DNA of 23,941 nucleotides from Streptomyces sp. NRRL S-31 (GTDB taxonomy: Bacteria; Actinomycetota; Actinomycetes; Streptomycetales; Streptomycetaceae): NCBI RefSeq assembly GCF_000718775.1, contig NZ_JOCB01000118.1, positions 1 to 23,941 on the forward strand, given 5' to 3'. Position 1 is the stretch's first letter. Each line of letters begins with the position of its first letter. Shown piece by piece: positions 1-6,499 of the stretch. Below the pieces are notes generated by a model, which was not told the origin of the DNA, did no database searches, and saw nothing but the letters and a program-made list of their open reading frames with translations. The translations under genes and the position numbers were made by a program.

Positions 1-48
1 GCGGCCCGGGCCGCGGCCCGACGGCACCGCCGGCGGCGAGCCGGCCGT

Positions 49-100
49 GAGCGGGGCGTGCGGGGCGTGCGGGGCTTGCGGGGCGTGAGCGGGGCGTGAG
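49..100. repeat. Short GC-rich degenerate tandem repeat (GCGGGGCGTG units)
   Basis: About five imperfect copies of a 9-11 base unit of the type GCGGGGCGTG lie in a row here, one with a T for G. The first 228 bases hold no complete gene. Bases 2-88 could be the end of a protein entering from the left, since one frame gives a short Ala/Gly/Cys-rich tail ending in TGA at 86-88. Other frames are equally open in DNA this GC-rich, so no CDS is called. Confidence 0.4.
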
Positions 101-228
101 CGCCGGGCGCTGAAGCCGGTACGGCGCTGGAGCCGGTCTCCGGTGTCTCGTGTCCGGCGTTCGGCTTTTTGACGCTCGGCGTGCGGCGTGCGGTTCCGGC
201 GCGGCGGATCGGCTCGGCGTCCGTGACG

Positions 229-714
229 TCAGGCGCCGGTGGTGGAGCCCGGCCGGACGATCATCAGGACGGTCACGGCGGCCCACAGCAGGTTGAACAA
301 CCCGGTGGACATCGCGAGCCGGGCGGTGTGCGCCCGGGTGCCGGCCCCGTCGAGCAGCGCGGTCTGGGCCGGCAGCACCAGTGCGAGGAGGACGAGGGCG
401 GCGAGGGCGGTGAGCGCCATCGACACGATCAGCCAGGCACTGCCGAGTACGCCCATCCGGCTCGCGGTGGCGAACCCGAACACCGGGACGACGACGCCGA
501 CGACGGCGTACACCCGGCAGATCCGGTGCAGCAGCCAGAGCGTCCCGGCCGGGGCGGAGCCCTCGGGGCCGGACTCCCCGGGGTCGCCGGACTCCCCGGG
601 ACCGGCGGCCAGGGCCCGGCGGGCGGCGGGCGGGAACATGCTGGCGGCGACGGCGACGGGACCGACGGCGAGGATCGCGGCGATGACGTGGACGGCGAGG
701 AGGAACTGGGTCAC
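229..714 (-). CDS. Small integral membrane protein, DUF2269-like
   Basis: 161 aa with four strongly hydrophobic stretches at roughly residues 3-27, 66-84, 92-115 and 133-152, so probably a four-helix inner-membrane protein. A Gly/Glu/Ser/Pro-rich loop at about residues 37-58 separates helices 1 and 2. The opening histidine-containing helix and overall layout resemble the DUF2269 family of unknown function, recognised by general look only. The start is GTG at 714 with no Shine-Dalgarno sequence; a TAGCGT hexamer ends six bases before it, so a leaderless transcript is likely. The gene diverges from the GlxA-type regulator over 174 bp and may be its target (inference). No catalytic motif is visible. 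Confidence 0.8.
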   Translation of the reverse strand: MTQFLLAVHVIAAILAVGPVAVAASMFPPAARRALAAGPGESGDPGESGPEGSAPAGTLWLLHRICRVYAVVGVVVPVFGFATASRMGVLGSAWLIVSMALTALAALVLLALVLPAQTALLDGAGTRAHTARLAMSTGLFNLLWAAVTVLMIVRPGSTTGA

Positions 715-888
715 GGGGCGACGCTAGGGGCCGGCACGATCACGCAGAAGTGGCGAGGTTGCCACCTCCCGACGGATTCCCGCCACCGGTCGAAGCGTGC
801 CACCGGCCCGACCCTCCTCGCTGCCTCGCTCCCTCGCTCCTCTGGTACACGGTCGGGCGGCATCCCGTCGTACCGCTACATTCCTGCC
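715..888. promoter_or_regulatory. Divergent promoter region with two probable leaderless starts
   Basis: The region separates the membrane-protein gene (minus, from 714) and the regulator gene (plus, from 889). On the plus strand TACATT at 877-882 lies six bases before the ATG at 889. On the minus strand TAGCGT at 721-726 lies six bases before the GTG at 714. Both fit the actinobacterial -10 consensus TANNNT at the spacing expected for leaderless mRNAs, and neither gene has a ribosome binding site. The -35 elements are not convincing. Confidence 0.5.
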
Positions 889-1839
889 ATGCACACCGTG
901 GCCGTACTGGCGCTGGACGGCGTCATCCCGTTCGACCTCTCCGCCCCCGTCGACACCTTCGGCTGGGCCCGGCTGCCCGACGGCCGGGAGCCGTACCGGG
1001 TGCGGGTGTGCTCGCCGTGGGAGGAGGTCGGCGCGGGTGCCTTCACGGTCCGGGCGCCGTACGGCCTGGAGGCGCTGGCGGAGGCCGACACGATCATCCT
1101 GCCGGGGGTCGCGGAGCTGCCGGAGGAACTGCCGCCGGGGGTCGCCGAGGCCCTGCGCGCGGCGGCGGCCGACGGCACCCGCATCGCGTCGATCTGTGTG
1201 GGGGCGTTCCTCTTCGCGGCGACGGGCCTGCTGGACGGTCTGCGCGCGACGACCCACTGGTTCGCGGCCGGGCGGCTGGCGGAGCTGTATCCGCGGGTGA
1301 CCGTCGACCCGAACGTCCTGTACGTCGACAACGGCCAGTTCCTCACCTCGGCGGGCGCCGCCGCGGCCCTGGACATGTGCCTGCACATGATCCGCAGGGA
1401 TTTCGGCTCGGCGGTCGCGGCGCACGCGGCCCGGATGTCCGTGATGCCGCTGGAACGGGAGGGCGGGCAGGCCCAGTTCATCGTGCACGACCTGCCCCCG
1501 GCTCCCGCCGGCGCCACCCTGGAGCCGCTGCTGCGCTGGCTGGAGGACCACTGCGACCGTGACCTGACGCTGGAGGAGATCGCGGCGAAGGCCGAGATGA
1601 GCAGCCGCACCCTCAACCGCCGCTTCCGTGACCAGACCGGCACGACACCGCTCCAGTGGTTGCACCGGGCGCGGGTGCGGCGGGCCCAGTACCTGCTGGA
1701 GACGACGGACCACCCGGTGGAACGGATCGCCGCCCAGGCGGGGTTCGGCTCGCCCACGGCCTTCCGGGAACGCTTCCGGAAGGTGGTGGGCACGAACCCG
1801 CAGGGGTACCGGAAGGCGTTCCGGGAGAAGGCGTCGTAG
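889..1839 (+). CDS. GlxA-family transcriptional regulator (DJ-1/PfpI domain + AraC HTH)
   Basis: 316 aa. Residues about 1-175 form a DJ-1/PfpI class I amidotransferase-like domain. Its nucleophile-elbow cysteine is Cys103 in ASICVGAF, followed by the family's ATTHW segment. Residues about 205-310 are an AraC/XylS DNA-binding domain with two helix-turn-helix units (LTLEEIAAKAEMSSRTLNR and PVERIAAQAGFGSPTAFRER) and the typical FRKVVGTNPQGYR end. In this family the amidotransferase-like domain normally serves as a ligand-sensing module. The ATG at 889 was chosen over an upstream-open frame because the domain begins exactly there and a -10-like TACATT sits six bases before it. It may control itself and the divergent membrane protein (inference). 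Confidence 0.93.
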   Translation: MHTVAVLALDGVIPFDLSAPVDTFGWARLPDGREPYRVRVCSPWEEVGAGAFTVRAPYGLEALAEADTIILPGVAELPEELPPGVAEALRAAAADGTRIASICVGAFLFAATGLLDGLRATTHWFAAGRLAELYPRVTVDPNVLYVDNGQFLTSAGAAAALDMCLHMIRRDFGSAVAAHAARMSVMPLEREGGQAQFIVHDLPPAPAGATLEPLLRWLEDHCDRDLTLEEIAAKAEMSSRTLNRRFRDQTGTTPLQWLHRARVRRAQYLLETTDHPVERIAAQAGFGSPTAFRERFRKVVGTNPQGYRKAFREKAS

Positions 1840-1870
1840 CGGGCGGTACGAGGGCGGAGCCGCGACGGGG

Positions 1871-2173
1871 TCAGGCCTTGCGGTCGGCGACGGCCCAGGA
1901 GGCGAGGGCGACGGCGCCGGCCACACCGAGGACGGACGGCCAGGCGCCGATCTTCTTGGCGAGCGGGTGGGACCCGGCGAAGGCGGCGACATAGGCGGCG
2001 GTCAGCGCGCCCGCGGCCTTCCCGCCGGCCCGCGCCCGCCACTGCTGCGCGGCGGCGGCCCCGGCAGTGGCCAGCACGACCCCGCCGAGCTGGCGCTTCT
2101 TCGTCCAGCGGGCGACGCCGTAGCCGCCGACGAGTCCGGTAGCGGCGACGACCGCGCTGGGAACCCTGGCCAT
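1871..2173 (-). CDS. Hypothetical hydrophobic Ala/Gly-rich protein (100 aa)
   Basis: 100 aa, rich in Ala, Gly and Val, with hydrophobic stretches at about residues 5-21, 28-42, 54-66 and 78-95 separated by basic turns (WTKKRQ, WRARAGGK). It is probably a small membrane protein. I do not recognise a named family. The start is well supported: a strong AAGGAGG ribosome binding site lies seven bases before the ATG at 2173. It converges with the GlxA-type gene across 31 bp and diverges from the DUF2267 gene. Three near-identical 7-mers lie just upstream of its ribosome binding site. Confidence 0.82.
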   Translation of the reverse strand: MARVPSAVVAATGLVGGYGVARWTKKRQLGGVVLATAGAAAAQQWRARAGGKAAGALTAAYVAAFAGSHPLAKKIGAWPSVLGVAGAVALASWAVADRKA

Positions 2174-2488
2174 GACTGCCTCCTTGTGTCCGTCTGTCAT
2201 CCGTCGGACATCCTTTATGACATCCGTTATGTCTGCCCTGAGGCTAACGCGCAGGTGGGACCGGGCCGGAATGGAGTCGGATGCGGGCGGTTCCGGCCGG
2301 CACGCTCGACACGGACCACCCCCGAAGCCCCCACCGGCACACTTGGCGGCACCCCACCTCGCCCGGTGGCACCACACCCCACAAGACACCACATGCCGCA
2401 CATTGGCCGAACTCCCGCTCATGTCCCTCGCTTTACGGGGTACCGGGCTTGCGGTGCCCCGAAGTGTCCCGGAGGAGGAGCCACCACG
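2174..2488. promoter_or_regulatory. Divergent regulatory region with three GACATCC repeats and a small palindrome
   Basis: This 315-bp gap separates the small hydrophobic protein (minus) from the DUF2267 gene (plus). Near the minus gene, GTCATCC (2196-2202), GACATCC (2207-2213) and GACATCC (2219-2225) repeat at 11-12 bp spacing, about one helical turn. The last copy forms the left half of the palindrome GACAT-CCGTT-ATGTC (2219-2233). This looks like an operator placed over a promoter. On the plus side GGGTAC at 2438-2443 resembles a stress-sigma (SigB-type) -10 element, but I find no good -35. The middle of the gap shows nothing clear. Confidence 0.4.
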
Positions 2489-2974
2489 ATGACCGTGACG
2501 ACCCCGCAGCCCAGAACGACCATCCCCGCCCCCGCCCCGTCGCTGCGCCCACGCGCCCGGGACGCGGCCGAGGACGCCGGCTGGCTGGAGCTGACCGAGG
2601 CGGTACGCGAGGCGGGCCAGTACCCGACGCGGGCGGAGGCGGAGCGCATCACCCGCGTCGTCCTGTCGGCCCTGGGCGGCCACACTACCGGCGACGAACG
2701 CGTCGCCCTGGCCCAGGCGCTGCCCCCCGAGGCGGGCCGGGCCATCGCCTCCCAGATCCCCGCGGCCGACCCCCTGACGGCCCGCGAGTTCGTCGACGCG
2801 GTCGCGACCCGCATGGAAGGCTCGACCCCGGCCACGGCCCGCTGGGACGTCAGCTCGGTCCTGAGCACCCTCTCCGCCCACATCGGCGAACCCCTGACCA
2901 CCCGACTCCTGACCCAACTCCCCCCGGGCTACGCGCTGCTGTTCGGCCGCGCGGACTTGGCGCCGACGGCATAG
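2489..2974 (+). CDS. DUF2267 domain-containing protein
   Basis: 161 aa. After a Pro/Thr-rich N-terminus of about 25 residues, the remainder is a helical DUF2267 domain: an alternating pattern of short helices including RITRVVLSALGGHTTGDER, AQALPPEAGRAIASQIP, and a second half ending with LTTRLLTQLPPGYALLF. DUF2267 proteins are small, soluble and of unknown function; in actinobacteria they are often near stress-response genes (general knowledge). The start at ATG 2489 follows a GGAGGAGGAG purine run with suitable spacing. It stands alone, with a hairpin nine bases after its stop. Confidence 0.87.
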   Translation: MTVTTPQPRTTIPAPAPSLRPRARDAAEDAGWLELTEAVREAGQYPTRAEAERITRVVLSALGGHTTGDERVALAQALPPEAGRAIASQIPAADPLTAREFVDAVATRMEGSTPATARWDVSSVLSTLSAHIGEPLTTRLLTQLPPGYALLFGRADLAPTA

Positions 2975-2983
2975 CACGCGATT

Positions 2984-3011
2984 GGGCGCCGCACATCCTG
3001 GGGCGGCGCCC
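2984..3011 (+). terminator. Hairpin after the DUF2267 gene
   Basis: A perfect 9-bp inverted repeat, GGGCGCCGC / GCGGCGCCC, encloses a 10-base loop nine bases after the stop codon. There is no T-run, as is usual for GC-rich actinobacterial terminators. The rest of the gap up to 3174 shows no other convincing element. Confidence 0.6.
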
Positions 3012-3174
3012 GGGTCACCCCCGACTTACGAGCCGCCGAACCGGCCAGGCGTTCATGGCTACCGTGTCCCGGTTCAGACGGGCACGAAGAGACCGCTCAC
3101 CATGGCCGACGACTCGGGTGCTCGCCTAAATCCGCAGAACGACGGAGCGGGCACCGCGTCTCAGCTGCTGGCGC

Positions 3175-3390
3175 TCAGCGGTCCAGTGGCTGGGGGTGAA
3201 CCAATGACTTCAGGAAGAAGAGCCAAGCGCTCGTGCGAACGGCAATGACTGGCCCGTCGGTGCACTTCGAGTCCCGGACGCTGATGCCGTTGCTGACGTA
3301 CGCACACTCAACGCACTCGGTCGCGTTGCCACCGCTGTAGGACGACTTGAACCACCTGGGCTCGGTAGTGGGCTGAGTGCCGACGGACAT
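3175..3390 (-). CDS. DUF397 domain-containing small protein
   Basis: 71 aa. The signature DUF397 pattern is present: WFKSSYSGGN near residue 13, then ECVECAYV, VRDSK, GPVIAV and a terminal W-x-x-FL. The protein is small, soluble and of normal length for the family. DUF397 genes typically sit next to XRE/DUF5753 regulators, and the pair is part of the WhiJ-type regulatory sets that streptomycetes carry in many copies. Here its ATG (3390-3388) directly follows the TGA of the regulator gene with no gap, so the two are almost certainly translationally coupled. Its exact biochemical role is not known to me. Confidence 0.92.
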   Translation of the reverse strand: MSVGTQPTTEPRWFKSSYSGGNATECVECAYVSNGISVRDSKCTDGPVIAVRTSAWLFFLKSLVHPQPLDR

Positions 3391-4236
3391 TCACAGCTCC
3401 TTGAGGGCGCGATGGATCATGGCGGACGAGGACTCCATGTCCAACGCTTGTGCCTGAAGGTACTCGAACGCAAGTCGGTAACGGTCCAGTTCCTCGTCCT
3501 TCTCCAGGAAGAGCGAGCCGGCGTGGAAGTCGACGTACACCACATCAAGGGCCGACTCGGGCCCACCGATGATGACGAAGCTTCCCAGCGCCGCGGCGTG
3601 CGCTCCTTTGGAGAAGGGCAGTACCTGGAGGGTGATGTGGGGCGACTCGTTCGCTTCGAGCAGCCGGCCGAGCTGCTCTTTCATGAGCTGAGGTGATCCC
3701 ACGACGCGACGGATGACCGACTCATCGAGGATCGCCCACAACCGCGGTGGCTTCGGGCGCATGAGGATCTCCTGCCGCTTCATGCGGATGTCAACGAGAC
3801 GTTCGATCTCCTCACGGGCGAGGGGCACTTCGTTGGCCCTCTGAAGTGCGGTGCTGTAGGCCCGCGTCTGGAGGAGGCCGGGCACGTACACACACGAGAA
3901 GTGGCTCTCGCGGACTGCGTCGTCCTCAAGGGTGAGCAGCAGGTTCATGCTCTCGGGGATCGAGTCCGCGAAAGAGTTCCACCAGCCCTGCTGCCTGGCG
4001 TCCTTCGCCAGACCAATGACGGCCCTTGTCTCGTCCTCAGTTGCGCCGTACTCACGGCACAGAGCCTCAACGACGATCCACCTGACTGGCCCGGCCTGAG
4101 TTTCGTACCGGCTGACCGTCGCCTTCGAGACACCGACGAGCCGCCCGGCTTCCTCAAGCGTCAGTCCTTTGCGAGCACGCAACTTACGCAAGGTCGCGCC
4201 AAGCTGGCGTCGGCGAGTGGTGGTTCGTTCAGACAT
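3391..4236 (-). CDS. XRE-family HTH regulator with DUF5753 domain (WhiJ-type)
   Basis: 281 aa. Residues about 8-65 are a Cro/C1-type helix-turn-helix (LGATLRKLRARKGLTLEEAG, then VSKATVSRYE). Residues about 90-275 are the DUF5753 domain, with the hallmark segments VYVPGLLQTRAYSTA, ILDESVIRR and the late FLEKDEELDRYRLAFEYLQ. Length is typical. The ATG at 4236 is preceded by GAAGGAG at good spacing; a longer open frame to 4377 lacks this and is not used. The gene is followed without a gap by the DUF397 gene and diverges from an HATPase_c gene. That three-gene arrangement is typical of WhiJ-like developmental regulator clusters. Confidence 0.94.
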   Translation of the reverse strand: MSERTTTRRRQLGATLRKLRARKGLTLEEAGRLVGVSKATVSRYETQAGPVRWIVVEALCREYGATEDETRAVIGLAKDARQQGWWNSFADSIPESMNLLLTLEDDAVRESHFSCVYVPGLLQTRAYSTALQRANEVPLAREEIERLVDIRMKRQEILMRPKPPRLWAILDESVIRRVVGSPQLMKEQLGRLLEANESPHITLQVLPFSKGAHAAALGSFVIIGGPESALDVVYVDFHAGSLFLEKDEELDRYRLAFEYLQAQALDMESSSAMIHRALKEL

Positions 4237-4453
4237 TCGGCTCCTTCGCCGTGTACCGGGATGGCGGCTTCGGGATCTCCACAGGCTAGGTAGCGCTGGA
4301 CCGGCCTCACTACCGGATTCACTCGATCGGGACTCATGAGAAGTTGCATAGCGAGAGTTCTCGTATGCCATGCTCAACCCGGACCGCTACGCAGTGCAGC
4401 CGTTCGGATACGGCGGGCGCAGGCATGTGCGTGGCCTGGGAGGAAGGGTGGCC
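4237..4453. promoter_or_regulatory. Divergent promoter region between the XRE regulator and HATPase_c genes
   Basis: 217 bp if the HATPase_c start is 4454. It holds a small palindrome, CGAGA-GT-TCTCG at 4352-4363, and a wider GAGAA...TTCTC pair around it. These are candidate binding sites for the adjacent XRE protein. Promoter hexamers are not clear enough to call. Confidence 0.3.
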
Positions 4454-5089
4454 ATGCCCATCTCCGGAACGACTGATGGCCGGCTGTGCTGCGTCTTGCC
4501 TTTCAAGGCGGCGCCAGTTGAGGTACGCCTGCTGCGGAACGCGGCGGCGAGGCAGCTGACCCGGTGGGGAATGCCGGTAGCTGTCGACGAGGCTGTAGTC
4601 CTCATCACCGAGCTGGCGACGAACGTTGTCAAGCACGTGGGGGACGGTGCGGTGGCAGCACTGGTACTGGAGTGGAGGAGCAACCGGCTGCGGCTGGAGG
4701 TCCACGACAGGAGCCCTGTACTGCCGGTCGCCAGGAAGGTGGGGCGCCACGACGAGTGCGGCCGGGGCCTGCATCTCGTCGCGGGCCTGACCGCCGGCTG
4801 GGGCGCGACTCCTACCGCCGTAGGCAAGGCGGTGTGGTGCGAAGTACCACTCAGCTCGGGAGCGGATTGCTATCGGGTTGAGCGCGTTGTCGGTGTGCTG
4901 GAGGCGTACCAAAGCACTGGAGATGCTCTGGAGCGGCAAGGGCGGAGCTGGGAGACGAGCCTTGAGGAGTCCGCGGTCAAGCTGATCGCCGGCCTGCTCC
5001 ATTGGACCGTCGCACGTGGGCACGATCCCGACGACTTCCTCGACCGCGCCCAGACGTGCTACGAGGCCGAGGAGTCGGACGCGGCCTGA
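4454..5089 (+). CDS. HATPase_c ATP-binding protein (anti-sigma-factor / AbaA-like)
   Basis: 211 aa from the chosen start. It has a GHKL-type ATPase fold: an N-box ELATNVVKH at about residues 53-61, a G1 box EVHDRSP at about 82-88 and a G2 box GRGLHLV at about 103-109. This is the arrangement of the short single-domain anti-sigma-like kinases widespread in Streptomyces. Residues from about 135 on are an extra Glu/Leu-rich helical tail of some 75 residues that I do not recognise. ATG 4454 is preferred because GGAGGAAGG precedes it; an in-frame ATG at 4370 would add 28 residues but has no clear ribosome binding site. It is divergent from the XRE gene, as in WhiJ-type sets, where it may bind a regulatory partner (inference). 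Confidence 0.88.
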   Translation: MPISGTTDGRLCCVLPFKAAPVEVRLLRNAAARQLTRWGMPVAVDEAVVLITELATNVVKHVGDGAVAALVLEWRSNRLRLEVHDRSPVLPVARKVGRHDECGRGLHLVAGLTAGWGATPTAVGKAVWCEVPLSSGADCYRVERVVGVLEAYQSTGDALERQGRSWETSLEESAVKLIAGLLHWTVARGHDPDDFLDRAQTCYEAEESDAA

Positions 5090-5114
5090 CCGGTAGTGGC
5101 CGAGCGCCGGCGCG

Positions 5115-6146
5115 CTAACCGAGCGCGGCTCGCAGTATGGCGCCGGCGTCGTCTGGCGCGCCTTCCTCGTGCAGCTCGAGGGCTACCGCCATGACGTCCT
5201 GATTTTCCTGGTCCCGGCCGTAGACGTGGATGAGGTCGTCAGCCAGCCGGTCCCGCTCGCGATATCTGAGTTCTGTCACCACCAGCGCGGTCTCAGCCGG
5301 GGTGAGCAGTTCTGTCGTGCTCTGCCGGAGCAGGGTGAGGGCGAGGTCTTCCCGGCCGGAGCTGTCCAGCTCCTCAGCCTGTGTCACCAGCTGCCGTGTC
5401 GCCGATACGTCCTTCGTGCTCAGCTGCCGGTCCCTTGGCCGACGGGGGACCGGCAGCTGAGCCCTGGCATCCTGTGCCGCCGCCGGAAGTTCCCGCAGGG
5501 CCGCCGCCAGACGTTCACGCAGGCCGGCCTCCGTGGCGGCTTTTTCAGCCAGCGCGGTCTTTAAATCGGCCACCGTGACCTTCAAATCTGCCACCGCCAT
5601 CCGCAGTCTTGCCTGTTCTGTCCTGGCGGCCCGCAGCCGGGCGGCGAGCCGTTTCCGCTGCTGCCGACGGGCCTCCTGCTGCCGCTGGTGCGCCGCGCAC
5701 GCCGGACAGGGGGCGTTCAGCTGCTGAATGAGCGAATCGATTCGGCCGCCCATCTCCAGGCAGTACTCGCAGCCTCGCTGTTCCCCTAGGGCGCTGGATC
5801 GGAGACCTAGCAGTGCTTCCAGACTGATAACGACATCCTGACCGCTGGCAGCGGCGTCGGCGCAAGCTTCCTTGTGCAAACGCTCAAGGAAGCCCTGGGA
5901 TGGGATCCTGGCGTCGTTCAGATAACGCGACAGTTCGTCAGCGGTGCACTCTAGTCGTTTTGCCGCCTCTGCCTGCTTGAGTGGTCTTCTGCCCGTTTCC
6001 CCCGGATCGTCTGACTGGAGAAGGCGGCACAAGTCCCGCAACGCCAAGCCGAGCTGGCGCTTCCTGGGGCGTACGCCATCCTTGAACTGCTTGCCGGGGT
6101 CCAGCCAGCCCCTTCTGGTGGCCGGGCTTCGTCCAGCTGACGACAT
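5115..6146 (-). CDS. HTH / Cys4 / coiled-coil / helical-repeat protein, putative regulator of the adjacent operon
   Basis: 343 aa, apparently cytoplasmic. Residues about 25-95 look like an HTH domain (QLGLALRDLCRLL, then QAEAAKRL and DELSRYLNDARIPS). CEYC at 126-129 and CPAC at 147-150 form two CxxC pairs that could bind zinc. Residues about 153-222 are a highly charged Arg/Gln/Ala coiled coil, with a VADLK motif repeated at a seven-residue interval. After a Pro/Arg linker, residues about 250-343 are a helical tail (LALTLLRQS, LADDLIHVYGR, VMAVALELHEEG, AGAILRAAL) like those on many Streptomyces HTH proteins. ATG 6146 follows GGGAGGGG; a longer frame to 6290 is rejected. It diverges from the HNH-like/ParB/helicase operon and may regulate or sense for it (inference). 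It converges with the HATPase_c gene across 25 bp. Confidence 0.85.
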   Translation of the reverse strand: MSSAGRSPATRRGWLDPGKQFKDGVRPRKRQLGLALRDLCRLLQSDDPGETGRRPLKQAEAAKRLECTADELSRYLNDARIPSQGFLERLHKEACADAAASGQDVVISLEALLGLRSSALGEQRGCEYCLEMGGRIDSLIQQLNAPCPACAAHQRQQEARRQQRKRLAARLRAARTEQARLRMAVADLKVTVADLKTALAEKAATEAGLRERLAAALRELPAAAQDARAQLPVPRRPRDRQLSTKDVSATRQLVTQAEELDSSGREDLALTLLRQSTTELLTPAETALVVTELRYRERDRLADDLIHVYGRDQENQDVMAVALELHEEGAPDDAGAILRAALG

Positions 6147-6499
6147 GCAGTTACCCCTCCCTGGATCGCTCAGGTGCGGCCAGCGTCGCCGCCCCCAAGC
6201 CCTGCTTGTGACTGGGCAATTGTGCCCCCATCCTGACCCTCCTACGCCAGCTTTTCCCGTTGCCTCTCTGCGGTCTGAACTTGCTCGCAATGAGCAAGTT
6301 CAGACCGCAGAGAATGCTTAGCCCGCGCAAGCGGGAAAGGGGCTGGACAGCATTACTGTTGTGGTGTCAGCTAGATACGCCGCTGAGGAGCGGGGGAAAG
6401 CGGAGCCCATGTGTCGTGCACTGCGTGCACTGTCAGTTGCAGTTGCGGCACGCTCCGGAATAAAACGCGAGCCATTGGCACGAGTTCACGGAGGCGTTA
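6147..6499. promoter_or_regulatory. Divergent intergenic region upstream of the putative defence operon
   Basis: 353 bp between the HTH/Cys4 gene (minus) and the HNH-like gene (plus). It contains the 22-bp perfect inverted repeat described separately. A second small hairpin at 6322-6335 (CCCGC-GCAA-GCGGG) lies inside a possible outer stem AATGCT (6313-6318) / AGCATT (6349-6354). TGCACTG is directly repeated within 6415-6432. A possible promoter for the operon is TTGCAG (6437-6442), an 18-base spacer and TAAAAC (6461-6466). GGAGG at about 6490-6494 is the ribosome binding site of the HNH-like gene. Confidence 0.5.
6265..6313. repeat. Perfect 22-bp inverted repeat with a 5-base centre
   Basis: Bases 6265-6286 and 6292-6313 are exact reverse complements, separated by GCAAT. 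The left arm begins TCTCTGCGGTCTG. No T-run follows on either strand, and the flanking genes point away from it, so it is not needed as a terminator. It could be an operator, a cruciform or recombination site, or the stem of a small RNA. Confidence 0.9.

Noticed and set aside
169..888. 240-codon N-terminal extension of the GlxA-type regulator
   Set aside because: It runs antisense to the membrane-protein gene with Gly/Asp/Arg-rich filler; the family start is at 889.
3063..3086. Hairpin as terminator for the DUF397 gene
   Set aside because: CGTGTCCCG / CGGGCACG needs a bulge and lies about 90 bases beyond the stop, so it is too weak to list.
6265..6313. Rho-independent terminator
   Set aside because: Flanking genes diverge from it and no T-run follows on either strand; it is reported as an inverted repeat of unknown role.
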